Below, one piece after another: positions 19,363-27,683 of a stretch of DNA of 64,000 nucleotides. Under the pieces are notes generated by a model. That model did no database searches. It was not told the DNA's origin and saw nothing but the letters and a program-made list of their open reading frames with translations. How positions within the stretch are numbered: position 1 is the stretch's first letter; each line of letters begins with the position of its first letter. The stretch comes from Novosphingobium sp. AAP83 (GTDB taxonomy: Bacteria > Pseudomonadota > Alphaproteobacteria > Sphingomonadales > Sphingomonadaceae), in the NCBI RefSeq assembly GCF_001295795.1, contig NZ_LJHY01000018.1:1-64000 (forward strand), written 5' to 3'. Both the position numbers and the translations under genes were made by a program.

Positions 19363-20126
19363 CCGCTGCGGGCGCGCTCTACAGGGGTCATGTGCTCCAC
19401 CGGCGCTTGCGCCCTTGCGTCCATACCTTGCGTTATCGCGTGCTGCATGTGCTGGTGGATATTGACCGGCTTGATGTTTTGGCGCGGGGCTTGCGTCTTT
19501 TTGCGCATAACCGGTTTGGCCTGTTTGCTTTCCATGATCGCGATTACGGCGCAGGCGATGGCACGCCCTTGCGCAGCCATGTTGAGGGGCTGATGCAGGC
19601 GGCAGGCATTGTGCCCGATGGCGGGGTGATCCACTTGCTGACGATGCCGCGCATGCTGGGCTATGCGTTCAATCCGCTCAGCACCTGGTTCTGCCACGGG
19701 CGTGACGGTGCTTTGCGCGCGATCATTTATGAAGTTTCCAACACGTTTGGCGAGCGGCACAACTATGTCATGGCGGTGGAGCCCGGTGCCCGTGAAGTGC
19801 GCCAGACCAGCCCCAAACGCTTCCATGTTTCGCCCTTCCTGCCGATGGACATGGCCTATGCTTTCCGCGTGGCTCCACCGGGCGAGCGACTGGCAATTGG
19901 TATCGCGGTATCGGACGCGCAAGGCCCGGTCCTGTCCGCCATCCATACCGCACGGCGCCAAGACATGACCGATGCCACACTGCTACGCGCAGCCATCGCC
20001 TTCCCGCTCGTCACGTTCAAGGTGACGGCGGGGATTCATTGGGAGGCGCTGAAACTATGGCTCAAGCGCGTGCCGTTGTTCCGCAAGCCCGCTCGTCCCG
20101 CCACCCGCTTCACCAGCGGATCGTAA
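19359..20126 (+). CDS. DUF1365 family protein
   Basis: A 255-residue cytoplasmic protein with strong DUF1365 landmarks: GALYRGHVLHRRLRP at the start, FAFHDRDYGAGDG, MPRMLGYAFNPLSTWFC, and KRFHVSPFLPMDM. The function of DUF1365 is not established. It consistently accompanies the amine oxidase and CFA-like methyltransferase, as here. The GTG at 19359 starts inside the stop codon of the amine oxidase gene (GTGA), and the conserved sequence begins within ten residues of it. The longer upstream frame only reads through the neighbouring gene. Confidence 0.9.
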   Translation: MTAAGALYRGHVLHRRLRPCVHTLRYRVLHVLVDIDRLDVLARGLRLFAHNRFGLFAFHDRDYGAGDGTPLRSHVEGLMQAAGIVPDGGVIHLLTMPRMLGYAFNPLSTWFCHGRDGALRAIIYEVSNTFGERHNYVMAVEPGAREVRQTSPKRFHVSPFLPMDMAYAFRVAPPGERLAIGIAVSDAQGPVLSAIHTARRQDMTDATLLRAAIAFPLVTFKVTAGIHWEALKLWLKRVPLFRKPARPATRFTSGS

Positions 20127-20128
20127 GC

Positions 20129-21103
20129 CTATAACCAGCCGATGCTGCGGAACCGCAACCACAGCCCGCAGCAGATCGTGATGATCGCGCCCCACACCGC
20201 GAAATAGCCATAGCGCCAGTGCAGTTCGGGCAGATAGTCGAAATTCATTCCGTAAATCCCGGCGATGGCGGTCGGCACCGCGAGGATCGCTGCCCATGCC
20301 GCCAAGGACCGCGCCATCTCGCCCTGCCGGTGCTGTTCGAGCAGGCTGGCGGTTTCGACAATCGCCGCCAGCGTCTCTTTCAGGCTGCGCATGCGTGCCA
20401 TGGCCCGGCGTACGTGATCGAGCACATCGCGGAACCAGATACGCGCGCCCGGATCAATGCAGGGCAGGTCGGCAATGACCAGCCGCTCCACCATTTCCTC
20501 CATCGGCCCGATCACGCGTTCAAACCGGCGCAACTGGCGACGCAGACGGAAAATGCGGCGGATCACCGATTGTTCGGGAAACACGTCAATCGCGGCTTCT
20601 TCCATCTCCTGCGCCACATTATCGAGCGAATCGAGCAGTGGCAGATACCCATCGACGATAAAATCGAGCACGGCGTGAAGGACATAGTCCGGCCCTTCGG
20701 CAAGGCGGTCGGTCTTCGTCTCAAGTGCTTGCCGCAAGGATGTATGCGCTCGGGGGCTGCCAAACCGCACGCTGATCAGATACCCCGGACCTACGAAGAA
20801 CGCGGTCTGCCCATAAGCAATATCCTCACCGAGCCGCAGATCTGCGGTACGTGCCACGACGAACAGTGTCCGGCCGTACACTTCAATCTTCGGCAATTGG
20901 CGGGGGTTCAGGGCATCTTCTGCCGCCAACGGGTGCAAACCATATTGCTGGCGCACCAATTCCATTTCATCCGTCGATGGTTCGCACAATCCGATCCAGT
21001 CGAAACTGTGCGCAGGCAATTCGGGAACAGGCTTGCCGTCAAGGACAAGCGGTTCATCATGGGGGTTACCGTGGCTATAGCGGCGGGCAGCGATCATCGT
21101 CAT
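20129..21103 (-). CDS. CorA-family magnesium/divalent cation transporter
   Basis: A 324-residue protein with a long cytoplasmic N-terminal domain (about 1-260). It includes WIGLCEPSTDEMELVRQQYGLHPLAAEDAL and a long charged stalk helix. Two C-terminal TM helices follow. The diagnostic GMN selectivity motif ends the first TM (AIAGIYGMNFDYLPE), and the second TM is followed by a short basic tail. CorA pentamers conduct Mg2+ or other divalent ions. The gene ends two bases from the convergent DUF1365 gene. No magnesium-responsive leader is visible upstream. Confidence 0.93.
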   Translation of the reverse strand: MTMIAARRYSHGNPHDEPLVLDGKPVPELPAHSFDWIGLCEPSTDEMELVRQQYGLHPLAAEDALNPRQLPKIEVYGRTLFVVARTADLRLGEDIAYGQTAFFVGPGYLISVRFGSPRAHTSLRQALETKTDRLAEGPDYVLHAVLDFIVDGYLPLLDSLDNVAQEMEEAAIDVFPEQSVIRRIFRLRRQLRRFERVIGPMEEMVERLVIADLPCIDPGARIWFRDVLDHVRRAMARMRSLKETLAAIVETASLLEQHRQGEMARSLAAWAAILAVPTAIAGIYGMNFDYLPELHWRYGYFAVWGAIITICCGLWLRFRSIGWL

Positions 21104-21190
21104 TGGCCATCAGTGGCAAAGTGCGAACAGACTCGCAATCGCGCAAAGTCGTGCTAACATTGCTGTAAATAGAATAACGGGAGAGAAGTC

Positions 21191-22708
21191 TTGGGCCTCC
21201 AACAGCCTGTCACCGCCACGCCAGATCATGATGTGCTTATCGTCGGTGCCGGAATTTCCGGGATCGGCATGGCCGCGCACATGCAAATGCTCTGCCCCGA
21301 TCACAGCTTTGCCATCGTTGAGCGCCGCGCCCAGATTGGCGGGACGTGGGACTTGTTTCGCTATCCCGGCGTGCGTTCGGATTCCGATATGCACACTTTG
21401 GGTTTTGAATTTGAACCGTGGAAACACGAAAAATCCATCGCAGATGGCCCGGCAATCCTCGATTATCTCAACCGCATCGCCGATGAACGCGATATCCGCC
21501 GCCACATCCGCTTTGATAGCAAAGTGCTCAGCGCAGACTTCGATAGCGGATCGGGTATGTGGATTGCGACGCTTGAAGGCCCCGACAGTCAGCGTTCGCG
21601 CGTGACCGCGCGCTGGCTCTACCTCGGCTCTGGCTATTACGATTACGACACTCCCTTCGAAGCTGAATTTGCAGGCCGTGATGACTTCAAGGGTGATATC
21701 ATCCACCCCCAGTTCTGGCCCGAAGACCTGGATTACAGCGGCAAGCGTGTGGTCGTGATCGGATCAGGCGCAACTGCCGTGACGATGGTGCCTTCTATGG
21801 CCAGCAAGGCCGCGCATGTAACCATGCTTCAGCGCACGCCAACATGGTACGGTATCCGCCCCGCCAAGGACGCCATCGCCAACTTCTTGCGCAAAATCCT
21901 GCCCGAAAAGCTGGCCTACCGGATCACCCGCTTCAAAAACGTGCGCATGCAGAATCTGGTGTTCAAACGCGCCCGGACCAAGCCGCAGCAGGTGAAGGAC
22001 TTCCTGACCAAGCGGATCAGGCAAGAACTGGGCGACAAGTACGACGCCAAGACCTTCACCCCGCCCTATGACCCGTGGGACCAGCGCCTGTGTCTGGTGC
22101 CGGACGGCGATCTGTTCAAAGCGATCAACGCCGGAAAGGCGAGCATTGTTACCGATCATATCGCGCGGTTTGATGCCACCGGCATTCAACTGAAATCGGG
22201 CAAACACCTTGATGCCGATGTGATCATCACCGCCACCGGCCTGAAGATGGTCATGGCGGGCAAGATCGCGCTGAGCGCCGATGGCATCCCGCTCGATTTT
22301 GCGGATCACTATTACTACAAAGGCGCGATGTTCTCGAACGTGCCCAATCTTGCGGCGGTGTTCGGCTATCTCAACGCATCATGGACCTTGCGCGCCGATA
22401 TCAACGCGCGGTTTATCTGCGATATACTCAACAAGATGAAGGCCGATGGCACGCAAGTGGCCGTGCCCAAGCTTGCGCCCAATCATCACCTTGATGAAGA
22501 CAACATCTACGATTTCTCGTCCGGCTATATCGAACGCGCCCGCCACCTCCTGCCCAAAAGCGCAACCGACATGCGCTGGCGGCTCAATCAGGACTATGTG
22601 CGCGACAAGGCATGGATGCAGAGCGACCCGCTAGACGATGGCGTGCTGCAATTCGGCCACCCGCGCGCAGCCTCTCGCCCGAAGGAGCAGTTGGAAACAG
22701 CGCAATAG
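21191..22708 (+). CDS. flavin-containing monooxygenase, Baeyer-Villiger type
   Basis: A 505-residue FAD/NADPH monooxygenase. The first Rossmann loop IVGAGISGIGMAAHMQ (about 17-32) binds FAD and GSGATAVTM (about 194-202) binds NADPH. Between them FKGDIIHPQFWP matches the Baeyer-Villiger fingerprint FxGxxxHxxxW(P/D). RYPGVRSDSDMHTLGF is typical of the class. It inserts oxygen next to a ketone or oxidises a heteroatom; the substrate cannot be read from sequence. The TTG start at 21191 is used because GGGAGAG lies just upstream and no nearer ATG precedes the FAD loop. It stands alone. Confidence 0.87.
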   Translation: MGLQQPVTATPDHDVLIVGAGISGIGMAAHMQMLCPDHSFAIVERRAQIGGTWDLFRYPGVRSDSDMHTLGFEFEPWKHEKSIADGPAILDYLNRIADERDIRRHIRFDSKVLSADFDSGSGMWIATLEGPDSQRSRVTARWLYLGSGYYDYDTPFEAEFAGRDDFKGDIIHPQFWPEDLDYSGKRVVVIGSGATAVTMVPSMASKAAHVTMLQRTPTWYGIRPAKDAIANFLRKILPEKLAYRITRFKNVRMQNLVFKRARTKPQQVKDFLTKRIRQELGDKYDAKTFTPPYDPWDQRLCLVPDGDLFKAINAGKASIVTDHIARFDATGIQLKSGKHLDADVIITATGLKMVMAGKIALSADGIPLDFADHYYYKGAMFSNVPNLAAVFGYLNASWTLRADINARFICDILNKMKADGTQVAVPKLAPNHHLDEDNIYDFSSGYIERARHLLPKSATDMRWRLNQDYVRDKAWMQSDPLDDGVLQFGHPRAASRPKEQLETAQ

Positions 22709-22747
22709 CGCTTTTGCCAAGACGAGCCTTGCTCTAAGCTGTTCGCC

Positions 22748-23509
22748 ATGACCAATGAAACCCGTATCTGGACCGCCGCATTGATCGTGGTGGGTGACGA
22801 AATCCTGTCTGGCCGCACGCAGGACAAAAACATCGCCCAAGTCGCCACCTGGCTTGGCGTGCAAGGCATTCGCCTGCGTGAAGTGCGCGTGGTACCCGAT
22901 GTTATGGAGGCCATTGTCGAGGCGGTGAACACGTTGCGCGCGCGCAATGACTATCTGTTTACCACCGGCGGCATCGGCCCCACGCATGACGATATCACGG
23001 TCGACGCAGTGGCGCAGGCGCTCGGCGTTGACGTGGTGATCCACCCCAAGGCGCGCGCGATCCTTGAAAGCTATTACGAAACGCGCGGTGGGCTCAACGA
23101 TGCCCGCCTGCGCATGGCGCGCGTGCCCCAGGGCGCAGACCTGATCGAGAACCGCGTATCGGGCGCTCCCGGCATCAAGGCAGGCAATGTCTATCTGATG
23201 GCTGGCGTCCCCGGCATTACCGCGCAAATGCTTGATGGCTTGACCGGCCAGTTGGAAGGCGGATTGCCGCTGCTGTCCACCACCGTCGGCTGCTGGGTGG
23301 CTGAAAGCGAGATTGCCGATCTGCTGCGCGAAACCGAAAAGGCCTTCGAGGAATGCCAGATCGGCAGCTATCCGTTCTTCCGTGAGGGCAAGACCGGTGC
23401 CAATTTCGTGATCCGCTCGGTCAGTGATGACCAGCTCAAGGCTTGCGCCCATGCGCTGGAAGAAGGGCTGACGGCGATTGGCCGCTTGCCCGTGACAGGC
23501 GGGATCTGA
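22748..23509 (+). CDS. MoCF/CinA N-domain (molybdopterin-binding-like) protein
   Basis: A 253-residue protein with the molybdopterin-binding fold: IVVGDEILSGRTQDKN at about 13-28 and TTGGIGPTHDDITVDAVAQAL at about 76-96, both hallmarks of the MoaB/MogA/CinA superfamily. The C-terminal nicotinamide-deamidase domain of full CinA is absent, so this is the short form, often annotated as competence/damage-inducible protein A. Its activity is not established. It is the first gene of a close set with the cyclophilin (4-base gap) and the lipoprotein that follows. Confidence 0.87.
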   Translation: MTNETRIWTAALIVVGDEILSGRTQDKNIAQVATWLGVQGIRLREVRVVPDVMEAIVEAVNTLRARNDYLFTTGGIGPTHDDITVDAVAQALGVDVVIHPKARAILESYYETRGGLNDARLRMARVPQGADLIENRVSGAPGIKAGNVYLMAGVPGITAQMLDGLTGQLEGGLPLLSTTVGCWVAESEIADLLRETEKAFEECQIGSYPFFREGKTGANFVIRSVSDDQLKACAHALEEGLTAIGRLPVTGGI

Positions 23510-23513
23510 TCCG

Positions 23514-24212
23514 ATGATCGCGCGGCGTGTGGCCTTGTTCGCTCCGCTGGCGATTCTGCTGATCGCCGCAGCGCCGGTAAAAAAGCGCGCGCCAGTGGCC
23601 CGGCCTGCGGTGCCCGCTTACGCCAAGCCATCTACCGCGCCTTTGCCCGAGAAAGTGCGGATCGCGCTAACGACGGACATGGGGCCAATCGTGGTTGAGG
23701 TTGACGTGAAGCGCGCGCCTGCCAGCGCCACAAACTTCGTGCGCTATGCCGAAACAAAGCGTTTTGATGGCACGGTGTTCTATCGCGCCATGCACCTCAA
23801 ATGGGGCGAACAACCCAACGGCTTGATTCAGGCGGGCACCCGCAACGACCCCAAGCGCAACCTGCCGCCCGTGGCGCATGAGCCCACCGACCAGACCGGT
23901 ATTCCGCACAAGGCAGGTACGCTCTCGATGGCGCGCTACGCCCCCGGCACGGCGACGGGTGACTTTTCAATCATGGTATCGGACCAGCCCGGCCTTGATG
24001 CGCAGCCTGATTCGACCGACCCAGAAGCCAAAGCAGGCTATGCCGCATTTGGCCAAGTGATCGAAGGCATGGATGTGGTCAAAGCCATCTTTGCCGCCCC
24101 CATTTCAGAGACCGAAGGCGAAGGCTTCATGCGCGGGCAAATGCTCGCGCAACCAGTGAAAATCATCACTGCGCGCCGCCTGCCCGATGGTCCTGCCGCC
24201 GCTGCCCCCTGA
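23514..24212 (+). CDS. exported cyclophilin-type peptidylprolyl isomerase
   Basis: A 232-residue protein with a signal-type N terminus (about 1-22) and a Pro/Ala-rich linker, then a cyclophilin fold (about 48-225). Landmarks are TDMGPIVVEVDVKRAPASATNF, FDGTVFYRAM, GLIQAGT, AGTLSMARY and FSIMVSDQPGLD. Cyclophilins catalyse cis-trans isomerisation of X-Pro bonds; this one would act in the periplasm. The canonical FxRxIxxFMIQGGD segment is expanded and altered, so catalytic efficiency is uncertain. The next gene begins at its final base. Confidence 0.9.
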   Translation: MIARRVALFAPLAILLIAAAPVKKRAPVARPAVPAYAKPSTAPLPEKVRIALTTDMGPIVVEVDVKRAPASATNFVRYAETKRFDGTVFYRAMHLKWGEQPNGLIQAGTRNDPKRNLPPVAHEPTDQTGIPHKAGTLSMARYAPGTATGDFSIMVSDQPGLDAQPDSTDPEAKAGYAAFGQVIEGMDVVKAIFAAPISETEGEGFMRGQMLAQPVKIITARRLPDGPAAAAP

Positions 24213-24757
24213 TGCGCCGGGTGCTGTTGGCCGCGCTTGCCGCTCTAACCGGCTGCACCAACCCCAATCTGCCGCGCTTTGAATCTGTGCTGGCGGCCAA
24301 TGACAGCGCGACTGCCGCGCTTGGCCAATGGTGCGGGGCTCGGCAGATCGCACAGCCGCCGGTCATCCGCGCACTGGCGGACCGTGACGCAAAGCTTATC
24401 CCCACCCCTGCCGTGTTGGCCGCGCTTGGCGTGCCGAACGATGCGCAAGTCGCCTATCGTCACGTCCGTCTGGCGTGCGGCGATCACGTGCTGTCCGTTG
24501 CGCATAATTGGTATGTGCCCGCAAGGCTGACGTCGGACATGAACCGCACGCTAGAGACCACCGATACGCCGTTTGGCAAAGTGGTCACCCCGCTCGGCTT
24601 CCGGCGCGAGAGGCTGTCGGCACAGCGCGGACGGGCAGAAGAATGCCCCAAGGGCACCGTACTATCGCATCGCGCGGTCTTGCGCCTGGCCAATGGCAGC
24701 GCGATCAGCCTCGTGGTCGAATGCTATACGCCAGCCAATCTCAGGGCTTCGGGTTAA
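24212..24757 (+). CDS. chorismate-lyase-like lipoprotein
   Basis: A 181-residue protein with a short signal peptide and a lipobox-type cysteine (AALTGCTN, Cys15). The body resembles the UbiC/UTRA fold: YRHVRLACGDHVLSVAHNWYVP followed by LTSDMNRTLETTDTPFGKVV parallels the chorismate lyase core (R-x-V-x-L-x-C-G...P...LG..PLG). Chorismate lyase makes 4-hydroxybenzoate in the cytoplasm. A lipid-anchored periplasmic version would not meet chorismate, so a binding or sensing role is possible. The family assignment is by eye. Its 3' end overlaps the convergent small gene at 24741 by 17 bases. Confidence 0.6.
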   Translation: MRRVLLAALAALTGCTNPNLPRFESVLAANDSATAALGQWCGARQIAQPPVIRALADRDAKLIPTPAVLAALGVPNDAQVAYRHVRLACGDHVLSVAHNWYVPARLTSDMNRTLETTDTPFGKVVTPLGFRRERLSAQRGRAEECPKGTVLSHRAVLRLANGSAISLVVECYTPANLRASG

Positions 24758-24905
24758 CCGTCCAGTCCATCGCCGCTTCGGCATAGTGCTCCAGCTCGCG
24801 CCAGTGCCGGTCCCAGCCGGGGCCGCGCTTTTCGGGCGGGATAACCGCTTCCACTTGCAGGCGGGCGATTGTCACCGGGTTCTTGGGCGCTTCTTTTTCG
24901 GTCAT
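24741..24905 (-). CDS. small hypothetical protein, 54 residues
   Basis: A charged 54-residue protein starting MTEKEAPKNPVTIARLQV and ending WTVNPKP, with a W-x-R-H-W segment in the middle. The ATG at 24905 has CGAGGA a few bases upstream. The longer in-frame sequence runs through a palindromic intergenic element and is rejected. Sphingomonads carry similar short proteins of unknown role. Nothing else can be said about function. Confidence 0.5.
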   Translation of the reverse strand: MTEKEAPKNPVTIARLQVEAVIPPEKRGPGWDRHWRELEHYAEAAMDWTVNPKP

Positions 24906-24931
24906 CGTCCATCCTCGGTTCGTCCAGATCG

Positions 24932-25007
24932 GCCCACCCCCTCCCGCTTGCGGGAGGGGAGCGAGACTTGCGTCTTCGTATAAGGCGTTAGTCGCAGCGG
25001 GGTGGGC
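24932..25007. repeat. nested palindromic intergenic element
   Basis: A 76-base element bounded by inverted ends GCCCACCCC (24932-24940) and GGGGTGGGC (24999-25007), with an internal palindrome CCCCTCCCGCTTGCGGGAGGGG at about 24938-24959. It resembles the short REP-type palindromes scattered between sphingomonad genes. It has no coding potential. Confidence 0.65.
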
Positions 25008-25048
25008 ATGTCCACGCCGCGCTTGAAAAAACCCTGACACAAAAAACA

Positions 25049-25080
25049 GGCCGGGAAGGTTTCCCCTCCCGGCCCGCTTT
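25049..25080 (-). terminator. Rho-independent terminator after rplA
   Basis: Read on the minus strand, a GC-rich stem (GGCCGGGAGGG / CCTTCCCGGCC, one internal mismatch) is followed by TGTTTTTTG. It lies about 20 bases past the rplA stop and should end the secE-nusG-rplK-rplA transcript. Confidence 0.8.
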
Positions 25081-25101
25081 TTCAAATCACAGGTGGTTGG
25101 A

Positions 25102-25803
25102 TTAACCGCCGTGAACTTGCGAAACGTCAACCTTCAGGCCGGGGCCCATCGATGACGAAAGGCCGATCTTGCGCAGATACTTGCCCTTGGCGCCAGCTGG
25201 CTTTGCCTTGACAATCGCATCAACGAATGCGTCGAAGTTGGCGCGCAGCGCATCGTCCGAGAACGAAAGCTTGCCAATGCCGCCATGGATGATGCCGGCC
25301 TTTTCAACGCGGAATTCGATCTGGCCGCTCTTGGCTGCCTTGACCGCATCGGCGACGTTTGGCGTCACGGTGCCCAGCTTCGGGTTTGGCATCAGGCCTT
25401 TAGGACCCAGAACCTTACCGAGACGGCCAACGATGGCCATCATGTCCGGCGTTGCGATCACGCGACCGTAATCGAGGTTGCCGTTCTGCATGTCTTCCAG
25501 CAGATCTTCGGCACCGACCTTGTCGGCACCGGCAGCAAGCGCTGCTTCGGCCTTGTCGCCACGTGCGAACACGGCAACCTTGACGTCCTTGCCCGTGCCC
25601 GAAGGCAGGGTGACCATGCCGCGAACCATCTGGTCAGCGTGGCGTGGGTCAACGCCGAGGTTCAGCGAAACTTCAAGGCTCTCGTCGAACTTGGCGCTCT
25701 TGAGGTCCTTCAACAGCTTGATCGCGTCATCGACGGCGTAAAGCTTCATGTTGTCGCCCAGCTTTTCGGTCAGCGACTTTTGCTTCTTGCTCAGGTTGGC
25801 CAC
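25102..25803 (-). CDS. rplA: 50S ribosomal protein L1
   Basis: A 233-residue ribosomal protein that forms the L1 stalk near the E site and, in many bacteria, represses its own operon. Family landmarks are [45 protein letters not shown], and [20 protein letters not shown]. The GTG at 25803 (VANLSKKQ) is chosen because it matches the family start; it lies four bases after rplK. The upstream frame only translates the end of rplK. It is the last gene of the tRNA-Trp-secE-nusG-rplK-rplA run. Confidence 0.97.
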   Translation of the reverse strand: MANLSKKQKSLTEKLGDNMKLYAVDDAIKLLKDLKSAKFDESLEVSLNLGVDPRHADQMVRGMVTLPSGTGKDVKVAVFARGDKAEAALAAGADKVGAEDLLEDMQNGNLDYGRVIATPDMMAIVGRLGKVLGPKGLMPNPKLGTVTPNVADAVKAAKSGQIEFRVEKAGIIHGGIGKLSFSDDALRANFDAFVDAIVKAKPAGAKGKYLRKIGLSSSMGPGLKVDVSQVHGG

Positions 25804-25807
25804 GGTC

Positions 25808-26239
25808 TCAGCCCTCCACCACGGTGAGGCCCATCGCGCGAGCGGAGCCTTCAATGATCTTCGTTGCGGCGTCGATGTCGTTCGCGTTCAGGTCCTTCAT
25901 CTTGGCCTGTGCGATGTCCGACAATTGAGCACGCGTGATCGTGCCGGCCGAAGCCTTGCCCGGTGTCTTCGAACCCGACTGGATGCCAACGGCCTTCTTG
26001 ATGAAGAATGTGGCTGGCGGGGTCTTGGTGACGAACGTGAACGAACGGTCAGCATAGACGGTGATCACGGTTGGAAGCGGCGTACCCTTCTCAACTTCCT
26101 GCGTAGCAGCATTGAACTGCTTGCAGAATTCCATGATGTTCACGCCGCGCTGACCCAGCGCCGGACCGATTGGTGGTGCAGGCTTGGCTTCACCAGCCTT
26201 CACCTGAAGCTTGATATAGCCTTCAATTTTCTTGGCCAC
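25808..26239 (-). CDS. rplK: 50S ribosomal protein L11
   Basis: A 143-residue protein of the GTPase-associated centre. The N-terminal domain holds the proline-rich segment [26 protein letters not shown], the thiostrepton-binding region of the family. The C-terminal domain (about 75-143) binds 23S rRNA. Length and start ([16 protein letters not shown]) are standard. A 170-base gap separates it from nusG, leaving room for an internal promoter. It is coupled to rplA. Confidence 0.98.
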   Translation of the reverse strand: MAKKIEGYIKLQVKAGEAKPAPPIGPALGQRGVNIMEFCKQFNAATQEVEKGTPLPTVITVYADRSFTFVTKTPPATFFIKKAVGIQSGSKTPGKASAGTITRAQLSDIAQAKMKDLNANDIDAATKIIEGSARAMGLTVVEG

Positions 26240-26409
26240 GAGGGGCCTCCTTTCTTCCTGTTAGCGCAGATCTCGCCGCGCTTCAGAGTGAGCGGTCAAC
26301 GCCTTGGGCCAAAACCCGAGGCTCCCGCACGGTTTCTACAGACGGGATTCGCTGTAGAAGAGGCGCGCAGATAACGGGATCGGCGCGCAAATGCAACCAA
26401 ATTGCCGGA

Positions 26410-26946
26410 TTAGCGGACCAGTTCGACTTCTTCGAACGCCAGTTCCACCGGAGTGGCACGGCCAAAGATAGAAACCGAAACCTTCACACGGCTCTTGTCG
26501 AAGTCGAGTTCCTCGACAATGCCGTTGAACGAAGCGAATGGCCCCGCGTTGACCTTGACCGAGTCGCCGATTTCGTAATCGACCACAACGCTCTTGCGCG
26601 GCTCGGCAGCGGCCTGATCGCGTGCGCCAAAGTAGCGTGCGGCTTCCTTGTCGGAAATCGGCTGAGGCTTGCTGTTGGTGCCAAGGAAGCCCGTAACCTT
26701 TGGCGTGTTCTTGACGAGGTGATAGATGTCGTCGTTCATCGCCAGCTTGGCCAGAACATAGCCTGGCATGAACTTGCGTTCGACCTGGACCTTCTTGCCG
26801 CGCTTTACCTCGGTGATCGTTTCAGTGGGCACTTCCACCGCCTCGACCAATTGCGAAAGACCAATGCGCTCGGCCTCGGACAAGATCGCGTCGCGAACCT
26901 TGTTTTCGAAACCGGAATAGGCGTGAATGATATACCAGCGGGCCAT
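26410..26946 (-). CDS. nusG: transcription termination/antitermination protein NusG
   Basis: A 178-residue elongation factor. The NGN domain (about 1-115, starting ARWYIIHAYSGFENKV, with the FMPGYVLAKLAMND signature) contacts RNA polymerase. The C-terminal KOW domain (about 125-178, VKVNAGPFASFNGIVEELDF) binds Rho or ribosomal protein S10. Length and start are normal. It lies between secE and rplK, the usual bacterial order. Confidence 0.98.
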   Translation of the reverse strand: MARWYIIHAYSGFENKVRDAILSEAERIGLSQLVEAVEVPTETITEVKRGKKVQVERKFMPGYVLAKLAMNDDIYHLVKNTPKVTGFLGTNSKPQPISDKEAARYFGARDQAAAEPRKSVVVDYEIGDSVKVNAGPFASFNGIVEELDFDKSRVKVSVSIFGRATPVELAFEEVELVR

Positions 26947-27002
26947 ATGTCTCTCTTTGGTCCTGGAAATTTCTAAAAGCTGCGATCAATCCCGAAGGGC
27001 GA

Positions 27003-27197
27003 TCAAGCCAGCGACAGTAGAAACTGAACGGTCATGCCGAACAGCGAATCGATGCCGAGGAAGAACACCGCCAGGATCAGCATCAGGATGCCGACAAAGA
27101 TCGCGGTGGTCGTCGTTTCCTGACGCGTTGGCCAAACGACCTTGCGCGCTTCTGCCTTCACCTGGTTGAAGAACTCGCCGGGGCTGGTCTTGGCCAT
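27003..27197 (-). CDS. secE: preprotein translocase subunit SecE
   Basis: A 64-residue SecE of the short single-TM type found in alphaproteobacteria. The conserved amphipathic segment FFNQVKAEARKVVWPTRQET (about 9-28) is followed by one TM helix (about 31-50). It is an essential part of the SecYEG channel. The ATG at 27197 gives the standard MAKTSPGEFF start; the longer upstream frame is not conserved. It sits between tRNA-Trp and nusG. Confidence 0.96.
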   Translation of the reverse strand: MAKTSPGEFFNQVKAEARKVVWPTRQETTTTAIFVGILMLILAVFFLGIDSLFGMTVQFLLSLA

Positions 27198-27539
27198 TGC
27201 TAAACGCCTTACAAACTGCGGCAGATGCCGGAAATGAAACTCATCTGTTCCGCCTAGGGGGCATCGCCGCCCCGGACAAGTCCGGGAGGGGCTGGCGATT
27301 TTCCGATGTCGGAGTGCCTCTGATGTAGTCGAGCAAGGCGAATTTGGCAAGAGTGGCTTGCAACAGCCGTTTTTCGAGCATTTCCCGACCTGAAAAATGC
27401 AGTTGGCCTAAACCCGTTTCTCGTATTAGCGTGGCACCAGCCTCAAGCAAACTGGGCGCGAGCGGGGCGACTCAGAGTGGCCGCAAATGCGCGCCGCCCT
27501 GTTTATTTGTCTGCCTGAAAATCTGGCCACTCTCGCGAG
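27198..27539. other. tRNA-Trp to secE spacer with hairpins
   Basis: The 342 bases between tRNA-Trp and secE hold no credible gene. There is a nested palindrome at 27263-27299 (outer arms ATCGCC/GGCGAT, inner CCCCGGA...TCCGGG) and a short hairpin next to the tRNA 3' end at 27526-27543. The secE promoter or a tRNA processing leader should lie here. Confidence 0.5.
27263..27299. repeat. nested palindrome, REP-like
   Basis: Outer inverted arms ATCGCC (27263-27268) and GGCGAT (27294-27299) enclose an inner palindrome centred on GGACAAGTCC. There is no U tract on either strand, so it is more likely a REP-type element than a terminator. Confidence 0.5.
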
Positions 27540-27543
27540 TGGC
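27526..27543 (-). terminator. hairpin abutting the tRNA-Trp 3' end, weak terminator
   Basis: Seven-base arms GCCACTC/GAGTGGC with a four-base loop, followed on the minus strand by CAGATTTTC. It overlaps the encoded CCA end of the tRNA. It may attenuate read-through into secE or guide 3' processing. The U tract is short. Confidence 0.4.
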
Positions 27544-27615
27544 AGGAGCGGAGGGACTCGAACCCACGGCCCTCGGTTTTGGAGACCGATGCTCTACCAA
27601 CTGAGCTACGCTCCT
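27540..27615 (-). tRNA. tRNA-Trp (anticodon CCA)
   Basis: A 76-base tRNA on the minus strand with an encoded CCA end. The acceptor stem AGGAGCG pairs with CGCTCCT. The D arm is GCTCAGTTGGTAGAGC. The anticodon loop CTCCAAA gives anticodon CCA, which reads UGG (Trp). The T arm contains GGGTTCGAGTCCC. Its position just before secE-nusG matches many proteobacterial genomes. Confidence 0.97.
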
Positions 27616-27683
27616 GTGCTCGAAAGGCCCCTTAGAGGGTTGACGCGGGGGATGCAACCAGCCGAAACACAAAGTTAGAGATT

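Noticed and set aside
24932..25007. Palindrome as the terminator of the 54-residue gene or rplA
   Set aside because: It lies upstream of the 54-residue gene, lacks a U tract, and a better rplA terminator is at 25049-25080.
27344..27604. Plus-strand frame running through the tRNA-Trp gene
   Set aside because: It overlaps a perfect tRNA on the other strand and has no protein features.
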